From Nitrosovibrio sp. Nv6 (lineage in GTDB: Bacteria > Pseudomonadota > Gammaproteobacteria > Burkholderiales > Nitrosomonadaceae): a stretch of DNA of 64,000 nucleotides. This document shows, one piece after another, positions 36,097-44,058 of this stretch. Position numbers and translations under genes: made by a program. Location of the stretch: positions 1-64,000 of the forward strand of contig NZ_FODX01000010.1 in assembly GCF_900110495.1 (NCBI RefSeq). The letters run 5' to 3'. Within the stretch, counting starts at the first letter, position 1, and every line of letters starts with the position of its first letter. The notes below the pieces were generated by a model. It was given only the letters and a program-made list of their open reading frames with translations, was not told the DNA's origin and did not search any database.

Positions 36097-36318
36097 TTGT
36101 GCCGCGCGGCCCTTGAATTGCTTTTTGAGGATAATTCCGATTCCCCGTTTTGCTTGTACCTGGTAGCGGAACAGTGCGATCGTCTGTTGCCAGATACGGA
36201 TCAAGGGGGAGGGTTTGATATTGCCGTGTGGATGCGGGAGGGGGAAAAATTGCGTCTGTCGGGGAAGTACCGGCGGGTTTCTAAAATCCCATATATGAAA
36301 CCTTGGAAAGTGCATTAA
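36097..36318 (+). CDS. Small hypothetical protein, doubtful
   Basis: A 73-codon frame (MCRAALELLFEDNSDSPFCLYLVAEQCDRLLP...) with a plausible amino-acid mix but a non-ATG start and no clear ribosome-binding site. No family recognised. It may be a remnant. Confidence 0.25.
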   Translation: MCRAALELLFEDNSDSPFCLYLVAEQCDRLLPDTDQGGGFDIAVWMREGEKLRLSGKYRRVSKIPYMKPWKVH

Positions 36319-36374
36319 TTCATGAAGCTAACTGAAAGTATAATAATCGATACATTTGGCGAGAATAGGTATGG

Positions 36375-36593
36375 ATGCCTCCGGGGGACCTCAAAACGAT
36401 GACTGACGACGACATGGCTCGACTTCTTCGACTGGGGATGGATAATGATGGCACAGCTTTTGTAAGCTCGATGATGCTGTTGATACTCATAATTGGAGTG
36501 ATACATGTGTTCTTCTTCACGGAAGACGGTTTGATGATGTGGCCAGTGGTGGTGATCCTTATGAGTCTCGGCGGATATCTCTTGTTGACCTGA
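36375..36593 (+). CDS. Small predicted membrane protein, doubtful
   Basis: A 72-residue frame with two hydrophobic segments (FVSSMMLLILIIGVIHVFFF and MMWPVVVILMSLGGYLLL). An adjacent frame also reads protein-like at its start (MDASGGPQND, then WLDFFDWGWIMM), so this may be a frameshifted gene. Low confidence. Confidence 0.3.
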   Translation: MPPGDLKTMTDDDMARLLRLGMDNDGTAFVSSMMLLILIIGVIHVFFFTEDGLMMWPVVVILMSLGGYLLLT

Positions 36594-36720
36594 TTCCCTT
36601 CCATTAACTCTTTGGCAAATCCGCCGCCATGCTGTCCGCCGGGCGGGCTCTATGCGCTATGCGCACCGCGCCTTCAGTCCCGGCCATCCGGTTACGATCC
36701 CTTTTGCAAACCCCTCATAA

Positions 36721-37102
36721 AGATTTTCGCATCCGCGAAAATTCCACGTATCCCGCTCCTTGCTGTCACAGGCCGCGCCAGCCGCTGCGCGGTTCGCCTT
36801 GCCTGTCATGGCCTCTGATCCTCAAGCGTTGCTTGCGGCCGCAGCTCACTTGAATTCCAATCCCTGACGGCCCGGGCCTGCAAATCCCCACATGAATCCC
36901 CCCACAAGCGCCCCCCAGTCCTTAAGCGAGGGGGACTTGTGGGGGGATAAACATTCATGCGGGGACAGATACATCGGCCCTGCATTTGCCCGTCATCCAA
37001 CCCCACCCATTCCCAACCCTTGCCCGTGAGGGCACGGGCTATCCCCACTCCCGTCGCCCCAGGGCGAGGCGAGGAGAGTCCGAGCGAGAGGATCTGTTTT
37101 TG
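36721..37102 (+). repeat. Long direct repeat, copy 1 (putative regulatory leader)
   Basis: Matches 40289-40674 over its whole length with scattered differences. Shared blocks are ATTTTCGC....GCGAAAAT, GCTGTCACAGGCC, GCTTGCGGCCGCAG, a GGGGGACTTGTGGGGGGAT box, CCCAACCCTTGCCCGTGAGG (forming a stem) and GAGAGTCCGAGCGAGAGGAT. It stands upstream of the 110-residue plasmid protein and the ParB-like gene. Confidence 0.8.
36723..36742. promoter_or_regulatory. ATTTTCGC palindrome, site 1
   Basis: ATTTTCGC, 4 bp (ATCC), GCGAAAAT: a perfect 8-bp inverted repeat at the start of long-repeat copy 1. One of three related sites in the accessory region (others at 40292 and 41660), so a candidate operator for a shared regulator. 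Confidence 0.5.
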
Positions 37103-37141
37103 ATTCTCGAACCTTGAACTTTCACTTTTTGGGAGATTGCC

Positions 37142-37474
37142 ATGTATTACACGCCAGCTTATGCCGCACCAACTTCTAACGAAGAAATTGTGTTTCCACT
37201 TGGCCGGTTTGTAGCAACACCGGGCGCAATAGCCGAGGTGAGTTTGCCGCAGATGCTTCATTGCTTACGCCGACACATGCAGGGCGATTGGGGCTGTGTG
37301 TGTGCGGAAGATGTTGAAGTCAACAATGCGGCCGTGAGGGCAGGGGAGCGCATCCTGTCGGCTTATCCCATTGACGAGAACAAGCCATCCAAGGGTTACG
37401 GTGAAAACACATTCTGGATTATCACGGAAGCAGACCGCAGCGTGACCACGTTCCTTTTGCCCGACGAGTATTAA
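37142..37474 (+). CDS. Hypothetical plasmid-associated protein, 110 residues
   Basis: MYYTPAYAAPTSNEEIVFPLGRFVATPGAIAEV...: a soluble protein with the conserved-looking segment QMLHCLRRHMQGDWGCVCAEDVEVNNAAV and ENTFWIITEADRSVTTFLLPDEY. I recognise it only as a kind of protein found near ParB-like and ArdC genes on proteobacterial plasmids. It is 67 bp before the ParB-like gene. The purine-rich AGAGGAT lies ~50 bp upstream; a GGGAGATT box immediately precedes the ATG. Confidence 0.75.
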   Translation: MYYTPAYAAPTSNEEIVFPLGRFVATPGAIAEVSLPQMLHCLRRHMQGDWGCVCAEDVEVNNAAVRAGERILSAYPIDENKPSKGYGENTFWIITEADRSVTTFLLPDEY

Positions 37475-37541
37475 CACCATGCCGGTGCATCGCACCGGCT
37501 CTTTCCCTTTATTATTCATTATTACCACAGGAAAAATCACC

Positions 37542-39443
37542 ATGGAAACCATTGAAACCACCATCACGCGCATAGCTGTCACGAATCTCGTTAAATCTCC
37601 CCTGAATGTCCGCAAGAAAGTGGGCAGCGGTATAGCCGAACTTGCCGCCCTGATCGCCGCGCAAGGACTGATACACAATCTGGTTGTCACCGAGCAAAAG
37701 AAAAAGGGCAAAAAAACCGGCAAGTATGAAGTCGTCGCTGGTGGCAGGCGGCTGGCTGCGCTCAATCTGCTGGTGGCCGATGGGCGCCTGATCAAAGAGC
37801 ATGAAGTCGATTGCCGCTTAATAGGGCAGGAAGAAGCACTGGAATTGAGCCTAGCAGAGAACAGCGGACGCGAAGCCATGCATCCGGCCGATCTCATCAT
37901 GGCCTACCGCAACCTGACGGATGCCGGACTTTCCCCCGACGAGATTGCCCCGCGCTTTGGCGTATCCCCTCTGACCGTCAAGCGCTACCTGAAACTGACC
38001 AACGTTTCACCAGTTATCTTCAAGTTGTATGCCGAGGACAAAATGAACTTCGAGCAGATAGCCGCGCTGGCGCTGACCGAGGATCACGAGTTGCAGGAGC
38101 GTATCTGGAACAATACGCCGGAATGGCAGCGCAATGGCACGACCTTCCGGCGGCTCATTACCGAAACCGAAATAGAGATTCGCACCAGTCCACTGGCCAA
38201 GTTCATTGGAGTGGCGGAATACGAGGCAGCGGGAGGACTGATACGGCGCGACCTGTTTGGAGCCGAAGATGAAGGCTTCATGCAGGACGCTGAATTGCTG
38301 GAATCGCTAGCACTGGAAAAGCTCAATCAGGCGGTTGAAGCCATCAAAAGCGAAGGCCACGCATGGGTGCAAAGCCATACCACGTTCGACTACTCGGACA
38401 TGGCCGAATTCGTGCGGGTGCGGACCGTCAGGCGGGAACCGACCGCCGAGGAACAGGCCGCAATGGATGCGCTGGAAGCGGAAATGAAAACCATCGAGGC
38501 GGACTTTGAGAATTACGACGAGGATGCGGACGAAACGGGAGAATTCTATGCCGCGATTGAGAAAAAGTACGATGACATACAGGGAAAGATGGAGGTGTTG
38601 AGCCAGTCATTGGAAGAGCCTCTTGCCGACGATACTGCCATTGCCGGTGCCGTTGTCACCGTTGACCGTAGCGGCGCATTGCGCATCGAGCGTGGCTTAA
38701 TCCGCAAGGAGGACATGAAGAAGCTGCCGAAAGAGCAGGGAGCGGGAACAGGACTGGCAGGAACCGGCAAAAGTGAGGAACCGAAGCCGTTACACTCAGA
38801 AAAACTCACGCGCATGCTGACCGCGCACCGCACCGCAGCCATACAGGCAGCAATGGCAGACAGGCCGGAGGTGGCGCTGACAGCACTCGTACACCGGCTG
38901 GCCTTGCAGGTTTTCTCGAACGGATACGTGTCGAACCGGCTGGTGCAGGTCAACATCGAGCGCCCCTATCTCAAGCCGGACGCAGAGAACATCGAACAGA
39001 GCCGCGCAGCTATCGCAATCGAGGACAAGTACAGGGAATGGAAAGAACGCATCGAAGCGGCGGGGCAGGGTGGCAAGAACCTGTTTGGGTGGCTATTGGA
39101 ACAAGACCTAGCAGACTTGCACGATCTGCTGGCTTTGTGCGTGGCAGCCTCAATCAATACCGTTTCCAGTCGTGAGAACGCCCCATCGGATGACGTGGCA
39201 GCACTCATGACCGCCTTGAATCTGGACATGGCCGACTGGTGGGAACCCACGCCGGAGAACTACCTCTCTCACTTGTCCAAAGACCGAATTATTGAAGTGG
39301 TGGGAGAAGCGGTTTTCCCTCAAATAGCGCAGACCATGACGAAGATGAAAAAGGGTGAACTGGTCGAGTCCGCGAACACGAGATTATCCGGCTTGCGCTG
39401 GTTGCCGGATAATCTCACGGTGAAGCCAAACCCTGAAATCTAA
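37542..39443 (+). CDS. ParB/RepB/Spo0J-like DNA-binding protein
   Basis: A 633-residue protein with an N-terminal ParB/sulfiredoxin-like domain (SPLNVRKK, AGGRRLAALNLL) and helix-turn-helix (LSPDEIAPRFGVSPLTVKRYLKL). The long C-terminal 400 residues are acidic and helical, not seen in partition ParB proteins. It stands without a parA partner, so it is more likely a plasmid accessory ParB-like protein (regulator or nuclease) than a partition protein; korB does that job. AGGAAAAA precedes ATG 37542. Confidence 0.85.
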   Translation: METIETTITRIAVTNLVKSPLNVRKKVGSGIAELAALIAAQGLIHNLVVTEQKKKGKKTGKYEVVAGGRRLAALNLLVADGRLIKEHEVDCRLIGQEEALELSLAENSGREAMHPADLIMAYRNLTDAGLSPDEIAPRFGVSPLTVKRYLKLTNVSPVIFKLYAEDKMNFEQIAALALTEDHELQERIWNNTPEWQRNGTTFRRLITETEIEIRTSPLAKFIGVAEYEAAGGLIRRDLFGAEDEGFMQDAELLESLALEKLNQAVEAIKSEGHAWVQSHTTFDYSDMAEFVRVRTVRREPTAEEQAAMDALEAEMKTIEADFENYDEDADETGEFYAAIEKKYDDIQGKMEVLSQSLEEPLADDTAIAGAVVTVDRSGALRIERGLIRKEDMKKLPKEQGAGTGLAGTGKSEEPKPLHSEKLTRMLTAHRTAAIQAAMADRPEVALTALVHRLALQVFSNGYVSNRLVQVNIERPYLKPDAENIEQSRAAIAIEDKYREWKERIEAAGQGGKNLFGWLLEQDLADLHDLLALCVAASINTVSSRENAPSDDVAALMTALNLDMADWWEPTPENYLSHLSKDRIIEVVGEAVFPQIAQTMTKMKKGELVESANTRLSGLRWLPDNLTVKPNPEI

Positions 39444-39535
39444 TGTCAGGAAAACTGCAAATCCTATTTTAGGGTTTGCAGTTCCGAACACATAGAAATG
39501 CTTCGGCGTGCAGCCAGCAGCAGTACACTCCGTTC

Positions 39536-39871
39536 TTAAGCAACAGCTAGCGTCAAGTGCCCGACCGGCTCGGTGGTTGGTTTCACCTTGATTTCTATGT
39601 CGTAACCCAGGCGGTTCAAACAGTCCATTAGCTTACGCTCGGACAAATTAGTGAAGTCACCCCGCAGTAGCGCTGATATCTTCGGCTGCGGAATACCCAT
39701 GCGGCGGCTGGCCTCTTCTTGCGTCAGGCCGAGCTTGCGCACCGCTCGGGTGATTTCGATCACCAGGCCAGACTTGATTTTGAGTTTTTCGGCACCTTGT
39801 AAGCCCAAATCGGCAAAGACGTTGCCAGAGCTGGTTTCAACCTCGATGCCTTCAACGATTCGTTTTGTCAT
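39536..39871 (-). CDS. HigA-like XRE antitoxin
   Basis: A 111-residue antitoxin with a Cro/C1 helix-turn-helix (LTQEEASRRMGIPQPKISALLRGDFTNLSERKL), the usual pattern of HigA2-type antitoxins. The start overlaps the toxin gene by 20 bp. Antitoxin second, as in higBA operons. Confidence 0.85.
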   Translation of the reverse strand: MTKRIVEGIEVETSSGNVFADLGLQGAEKLKIKSGLVIEITRAVRKLGLTQEEASRRMGIPQPKISALLRGDFTNLSERKLMDCLNRLGYDIEIKVKPTTEPVGHLTLAVA

Positions 39872-40232
39872 ATCGTAGCTCCTTTGCAAGCGCCTCGGCC
39901 ACTTTCAGCCTAGCGCGAATAATGTCCATATCCTCTTTCGGCGTGGTGATTCCGCTCTTGCTCTTCTTCTGGAAGCAGTGCAAGACGAACACGGCTTCCT
40001 CAAACTTCACTGTGTAAACGGCGCGATAAGTACCGCCTGCATCGTCTTCGACCACCTCCAGAACGCCACCGCCGCCGAAACCCTTGAGCACTTTAGCCGC
40101 GTCGTGTCGACCACTACGCTGCGCGAAGTCCAGGGCATGACCGAAAAACTTACGCACGTTGATCGAAAGCGCCATCAAATCTTTTTTACTGCTCCCAATC
40201 CAGACGAGTGGTTTTTCTTCTTTGCCGGTCAT
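39852..40232 (-). CDS. HigB-like toxin (Gp49 family)
   Basis: A 126-residue toxin of the phage Gp49-like family: PLVWIGSSKKDLMALSINVRKFFGHALDFAQRSG, then GGGGVLEVVEDDAGGTYRAVYTVKFEEAVFVLHCFQKKSK. RelE-superfamily toxins of this type cleave mRNA at the ribosome. The toxin gene precedes the antitoxin. A short palindrome lies 9 bp upstream of its start codon. Confidence 0.87.
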   Translation of the reverse strand: MTGKEEKPLVWIGSSKKDLMALSINVRKFFGHALDFAQRSGRHDAAKVLKGFGGGGVLEVVEDDAGGTYRAVYTVKFEEAVFVLHCFQKKSKSGITTPKEDMDIIRARLKVAEALAKELRYDKTNR

Positions 40233-40240
40233 AAATATAT

Positions 40241-40258
40241 TATACCTGAACTGGTATA
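40241..40258. promoter_or_regulatory. Palindrome before the higBA pair
   Basis: TATACC and GGTATA flank TGAACT, a 6-bp perfect repeat directly before the toxin start on the minus strand. Probable HigA operator overlapping the promoter. Confidence 0.5.
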
Positions 40259-40288
40259 GAGGGAGTAATCATAATGCAGTCCTCACAA

Positions 40289-40674
40289 AAGATTTTCGCC
40301 TCCGCGAAAATTTCTCCCATCCCGTTTGCCGCTGTCACAGGCCACGCCAGCCGCCTGACGGCGGTGTGCTTCACCTGTCATGCCCTGTGTGATCCGCAAG
40401 CCCTGCTTGCGGCCGCAGCGCGCTTGAACCCCAACCCCTGACGCACAGGCCGAAAGCCCGGCCCGCACGAATCCCCCCAGCAAGCGCCCCCCATCCCTTT
40501 GTGAGGGGGACTTGTGGGGGGATAAACATTCATGCGGGACCGGAACATCGGCCTGCATTGGCTCGCCTTTTAACCCCGCCCATTCCCAACCCTTGCCCGT
40601 GAGGGCAAGGGCTATCCCCACCACCGCCGCCCCAAGGCGGCCCGAGGAGAGTCCGAGCGAGAGGATCTGTTTTT
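40289..40674 (+). repeat. Long direct repeat, copy 2 (putative regulatory leader)
   Basis: Second copy of the ~385-bp element at 36721-37102, placed directly upstream of the ArdC gene with the same orientation and the same distance from the following start codon (28 bp against 40 bp). In this copy CCCTTGCCC/GGGCAAGGG forms a perfect 9-bp stem with a GTGA loop. No gene inside is supported. Confidence 0.8.
40292..40311. promoter_or_regulatory. ATTTTCGC palindrome, site 2
   Basis: ATTTTCGC, CTCC, GCGAAAAT: perfect 8-bp inverted repeat at the head of long-repeat copy 2, 410 bp before the ArdC gene. Confidence 0.5.
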
Positions 40675-40701
40675 AATCATCAATCGCGAGGAACCTGAAA
40701 C

Positions 40702-41604
40702 ATGAAAACCAATACCAGCCCAAACAAGGATTTGTATGCCCAAGTCACCGATTCGATCATTGCCGTGATGGAGAGCGGCAAGACCAGTCATCTTACTTGG
40801 GCGCAAAGCGGTGACAGTTTGCCGCGTAATCACCAGACCGGTACAGCGTATCAAGGCGTAAATGTGCTTTTGTTGTGGGCCGAAGCCATGAGCCGTGGCT
40901 ATACAAGCGCCCGCTGGCTGACCTACAGACAAGCCGCAGAGATGGGTGGTCAAGTTCGCAAAGGTGAAAAAAGTGTTACATGCATTTTTTTCAAGACGCT
41001 TGAACGCGAGTCGGAGAACGAGGGTGACAACACCGAGAAAGCCGATTCGATCCGCTTGATAAAACCGTTCTGGTTGTTCAACCTTGATCAGATAGACGGC
41101 ATTGAAAAGCCACAGGCAGCCGAGCCGCGTAATGAATTTCAGCAGATTGATGCAGCCGAGAAGGTATTAATTCATTCTGGCGCCGTTATCCATGAAGCAG
41201 GCGAAAATGCGTTTTACCGTCCCTCGACTGATGAAATTTACCTGCCGGAACGCACCCGTTTTGCCTCCGAGATTGAGTTTTACAGTGTGGCCCTGCATGA
41301 GCTGACGCACTGGACGGGAGCCCAGCACCGTCTGGCGCGTGACTTTGCCAAGCGCTTCGGTACAGAAGCACGCGCTTTCGAGGAATTGATAGCCGAGCTT
41401 GGCAGTGCTTTCCTGAATGCAGAATTGGGCTTTTCCGCAGCCACGATCCCGAACCATGCCGGGTATATCGAATCATGGTTGAAGGTGCTGAAGAACGACA
41501 AGCGCGCCATCTTCACCGCCGCCAGCCAAGCAAGCCAAGCGCACCGCTACATCATGGACTTAGTGGATGGGGTGGAGGGAACACGCGAGCAGAAGGTGGC
41601 ATAA
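40702..41604 (+). CDS. ardC: ArdC-like antirestriction protein
   Basis: A 300-residue ArdC-family protein: an N-terminal ssDNA-binding domain (DUF1738-like, with LTWAQSGDSLPRNHQTGTAYQGVN) and a C-terminal metallopeptidase-like domain with HELTH at 199-203 (zinc ligands H199/H203) and EELIAELGSAFL further on. ArdC proteins protect incoming plasmid DNA from host restriction. GAGGAACC precedes the ATG. The gene is useful on an element that itself enters cells with foreign restriction systems. Confidence 0.92.
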   Translation: MKTNTSPNKDLYAQVTDSIIAVMESGKTSHLTWAQSGDSLPRNHQTGTAYQGVNVLLLWAEAMSRGYTSARWLTYRQAAEMGGQVRKGEKSVTCIFFKTLERESENEGDNTEKADSIRLIKPFWLFNLDQIDGIEKPQAAEPRNEFQQIDAAEKVLIHSGAVIHEAGENAFYRPSTDEIYLPERTRFASEIEFYSVALHELTHWTGAQHRLARDFAKRFGTEARAFEELIAELGSAFLNAELGFSAATIPNHAGYIESWLKVLKNDKRAIFTAASQASQAHRYIMDLVDGVEGTREQKVA

Positions 41605-41614
41605 GGCAAACACT

Positions 41615-41642
41615 CATTGAGACCGCAGCTGCGGTCTCAATG
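41615..41642. repeat. 28-bp perfect palindrome after the ArdC gene
   Basis: CATTGAGACCGCAG is followed directly by its exact reverse complement, with no spacer. It lies 10 bp after the ArdC stop and 55 bp before the end of the converging HU gene, so it may end transcription from either side, but there is no U-tract. Confidence 0.6.
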
Positions 41643-41659
41643 GAAAGCCCAGGAAATGC

Positions 41660-41679
41660 ATTTTCGCATATGCGAAAAC
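41660..41679. promoter_or_regulatory. TTTTCGC palindrome, site 3
   Basis: TTTTCGC, ATAT, GCGAAAA: same 7-bp arms and 4-bp spacing as sites 1 and 2, here without the rest of the long repeat. It lies between the converging ArdC and HU genes, so it is not in an obvious promoter. Confidence 0.4.
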
Positions 41680-41696
41680 ATCTCCCCATTCCTCCT

Positions 41697-41975
41697 TTAT
41701 CCGTTGTTGACCGTGGCCTTGAGTGTGGCACCCGGCTTGAATGCCGGAACCCTTGCGGCGGCAATTTTAAGTTCTTCACCTGTTTTGGGATTGCGGCCGG
41801 TGCGCGCGGCACGGTCGCGCATCTCGAAGGTTCCGAAACCGATCAGTGAGATGGAATCGCCTTTTTTCAGGGCATCCGCAATGATTTCGGTCAATGCCGT
41901 TACGGCACGGCCGGCATCGGCTTTGGTGGAGCCGGTTTTCGCGGCCATTGCATCAACGAGTTCGTTTTTGTTCAT
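41697..41975 (-). CDS. HU-family DNA-bending protein
   Basis: A 92-residue HU/IHF-family protein: MNKNELVDAMAAKTGSTKAD, the SLIGFGTFEMRDRAARTGRNPKTG arm region, and a C-terminus close to HU-beta. Plasmid HU-like proteins compact DNA and reduce the burden of the element. The start is 41975; translation from further upstream is not supported by any ribosome-binding site. Confidence 0.92.
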   Translation of the reverse strand: MNKNELVDAMAAKTGSTKADAGRAVTALTEIIADALKKGDSISLIGFGTFEMRDRAARTGRNPKTGEELKIAAARVPAFKPGATLKATVNNG

Positions 41976-42072
41976 GGGTTTTTTTTCTCTTTTTAAGGTT
42001 AGTGGTTTCTGGATCTGCTGCATTTTGTTTTTCTGTCGCGAAGGGCAGGGGAGTAGCCTACCTATTCGGTTA

Positions 42073-43386
42073 TCAGCAGGCATGCGCCACTGGCACATCG
42101 CTCCACCGGGTAGTGTAGCAGGGCGACATATTTTCCCGGCGCATGGCCCAGGATTTTACGGCTGACGAGGCAAATACAGATACAGTATGGCGCCCATAGC
42201 GCCGGTTCAGGGCATCCATTGTCTTCATCAGCCCTTCCGATCGTTGCCCCGCGCCATGCTCCAGCAACAAGGAACCCTGCGCCGTTTGTGCATCGCTTAT
42301 CCCCATCAACATTACGCCGGCCTTCTTGTAGGCATAGCCCGGCTGGTAGATCTTCTTCAATCCGAACAGGGCGGCGCGCACTAGGAGGCGGGTATCCGCG
42401 CTGGCATTGGGCAGGGGAATAACGATACTGTTGCTGTACTGCGGATCTTGTTCGCGGAATGGATTGGTATGGATGAATACATGGATGGCGCTGCATGTCC
42501 CATCCTGGGCACGCAGCTTCTCCGCAGCATGGCTTACATGACTTGCCACCGCCTCATTCAAGTCGGGCAGGGCATGCAACAACTGGCCAAAGGAGCGGGA
42601 AGAGACAATCTGTTTCTTGGGTGGGGCAATCTCTTCCAGGTCTAAGCAGGAGATGCCGCGCAGCTCGTTGCCGGTGCGCTCCATCACCACGCCAAAGCGT
42701 GAGCGCAGCCAGGTTAAAGGCGCATCGCGCAGATCCTTCACCGTCTGGATTCCGGCTGTTTGCAAGTGTGCATCGATGCGGCGGCCTACGCCCCATACCT
42801 CGCCGACCTCGATGCCGGCCAGTAACGCGTCTATTTCTGCTTGCGGCATGGCGGCAAGATCGCACACGCCGTTAAACCGGGGATTTTTCTTGGCAATGTG
42901 GTTGGCGAGCTTCGCCAGGGTTTTCGATGAGCCGATGCCGACGCATACAGGCAAGCCGGTCCACTGCAATACACGCTGGCGCATGGACTGCCCCATACTG
43001 GCAAAAGACCGCCACAGGTTGCCCAGGCCGTTCAAACCGAGAAAACTTTCGTCGATGGAATACACTTCCACATTGGGGCTGTAGTCGCGCAAGATCGACA
43101 CCGCGCGGCTGGACATGTCCGCGTAGAGCGCATAGTTGGAAGAGAGCGCAACGATGCCGTGCTGCCTGGCCAATTCCTTCATCTGGAACCAGGGCGCCCC
43201 CATCTTTATCCCCAACGCCTTGACTTCATTGGACCTGGCCACCGCACAGCCGTCATTGTTGGAGAGCACGACTACCGGACGGTTTTCGAGGGTCGGATTG
43301 AAAACACGCTCGCAACTGACGTAAAAATTATTGACGTCCACCAGCGCGAAAATCTGCTGGCTCGCAGTTGCGCCGGATGCCGGCAT
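42073..43386 (-). CDS. umuC: DNA polymerase V catalytic subunit UmuC
   Basis: A 437-residue Y-family polymerase: [13 protein letters not shown] and SIDESFL carry the catalytic acidic residues, with [17 protein letters not shown] after them and a C-terminal little-finger region. It carries out error-prone lesion bypass with processed UmuD. ATG 43386 lies 2 bp after the umuD stop. No LexA box could be clearly identified. Confidence 0.93.
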   Translation of the reverse strand: MPASGATASQQIFALVDVNNFYVSCERVFNPTLENRPVVVLSNNDGCAVARSNEVKALGIKMGAPWFQMKELARQHGIVALSSNYALYADMSSRAVSILRDYSPNVEVYSIDESFLGLNGLGNLWRSFASMGQSMRQRVLQWTGLPVCVGIGSSKTLAKLANHIAKKNPRFNGVCDLAAMPQAEIDALLAGIEVGEVWGVGRRIDAHLQTAGIQTVKDLRDAPLTWLRSRFGVVMERTGNELRGISCLDLEEIAPPKKQIVSSRSFGQLLHALPDLNEAVASHVSHAAEKLRAQDGTCSAIHVFIHTNPFREQDPQYSNSIVIPLPNASADTRLLVRAALFGLKKIYQPGYAYKKAGVMLMGISDAQTAQGSLLLEHGAGQRSEGLMKTMDALNRRYGRHTVSVFASSAVKSWAMRRENMSPCYTTRWSDVPVAHAC

Positions 43387-43388
43387 GG

Positions 43389-43853
43389 CTATACGGCAAA
43401 GCGCGATACCGCGCCGGTCACGACACCCCACACCCGTAATTCGTCGTGTTCCTGAAAGCATATCGGCGCATAGGCGGGATTTTCCGCGTGCAGCTCGATC
43501 ACGCCGTTCAAGCGGTACAGCCGTTTGACCGTATATTCGTTATTGATGATGGCCAGCACGATATGCCCGTGCCTGGGTTCGATGGAACGGTCCACTACAA
43601 GCAGGTCGCCATCATGAATGTTGGCGCCGGTCATGGAGTCGCCGATCACCCGGAAAAAGAAGGTCGCGGTCTTGTTGCGCACCAGGTACGTATTTAGGTC
43701 GAGCGCGGATTCCGCGTATTCGTCTGCCGGAGAAGGAAAACCCGCCGGGATGCGCTGCAATAGCAAGGGCAAACGATATAACGGAGCGGAGAGCGCAGCC
43801 TGCCGCAGATAGGGCAGGAGAGTCTCATTGCCAAGAGGGAGAATGTTTGCCAT
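43389..43853 (-). CDS. umuD: SOS mutagenesis protein UmuD
   Basis: A 154-residue S24 peptidase-like protein. The self-cleavage region [11 protein letters not shown] is at about 36-46 (A37-G38), the nucleophile S73 lies in VIGDSMTG, and K110 in EYTVKRLYR. RecA-stimulated cleavage activates polymerase V. ATG 43853 is chosen; the open frame upstream overlaps the divergent SRAP fragment. Confidence 0.93.
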   Translation of the reverse strand: MANILPLGNETLLPYLRQAALSAPLYRLPLLLQRIPAGFPSPADEYAESALDLNTYLVRNKTATFFFRVIGDSMTGANIHDGDLLVVDRSIEPRHGHIVLAIINNEYTVKRLYRLNGVIELHAENPAYAPICFQEHDELRVWGVVTGAVSRFAV

Positions 43854-43910
43854 GGAATGCGTCCTGATGCAATATGAAAAACTATAACCTGTCTTGAAAG
43901 GATAGACGAT

Positions 43911-44030
43911 ATGTGCGGACGCTACGGACTGAATCATCCTCATCCAGTGTTGACGGACTGGTACCGCGCTTCATTCATGCCGGAACTGAAGCCCCACTAC
44001 AATATCGCGCCGACGATGGATGTAAGATAA
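43911..44030 (+). pseudogene. Truncated SRAP (YedK/HMCES-type) gene
   Basis: A 39-codon frame MCGRYGLNHPHPVLTDWYRA... to HYNIAPTMDVR, then TAA. It is the clear N-terminus of the SOS-response-associated peptidase family, including the catalytic Cys2 that crosslinks to abasic sites in single-stranded DNA. The full protein is ~220 residues; everything after NIAPT is missing. AGGA precedes the ATG. Divergent from umuD. Confidence 0.8.
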
Positions 44031-44058
44031 TTTATAGGGTTCTGGAAGTTGCCGAAAA

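Larger units (their letters stand above)
36597..37141 (+). other. Non-coding leader before the plasmid-related gene
   Basis: About 545 bp without a supported gene. Most of it is the first copy of a ~385-bp repeat also found before the ArdC gene. It ends in a strong GAGGAGAGTCCGAGCGAGAGG stretch of purines ~55 bp before the next start codon. Confidence 0.5.

Noticed and set aside
36806..37261. Long minus-strand frame across long-repeat copy 1, and its counterpart in copy 2 (40283-40624)
   Set aside because: Both arise from the GC-rich repeat; low-complexity composition and no start signal; the repeat is better explained as non-coding.
37542..39443. Second partition locus
   Set aside because: ParB-like protein but no ParA partner; incC/korB already present.
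43854..43943. LexA box upstream of umuD
   Set aside because: A CTGT at 43890 has no matching ACAG at the right distance.
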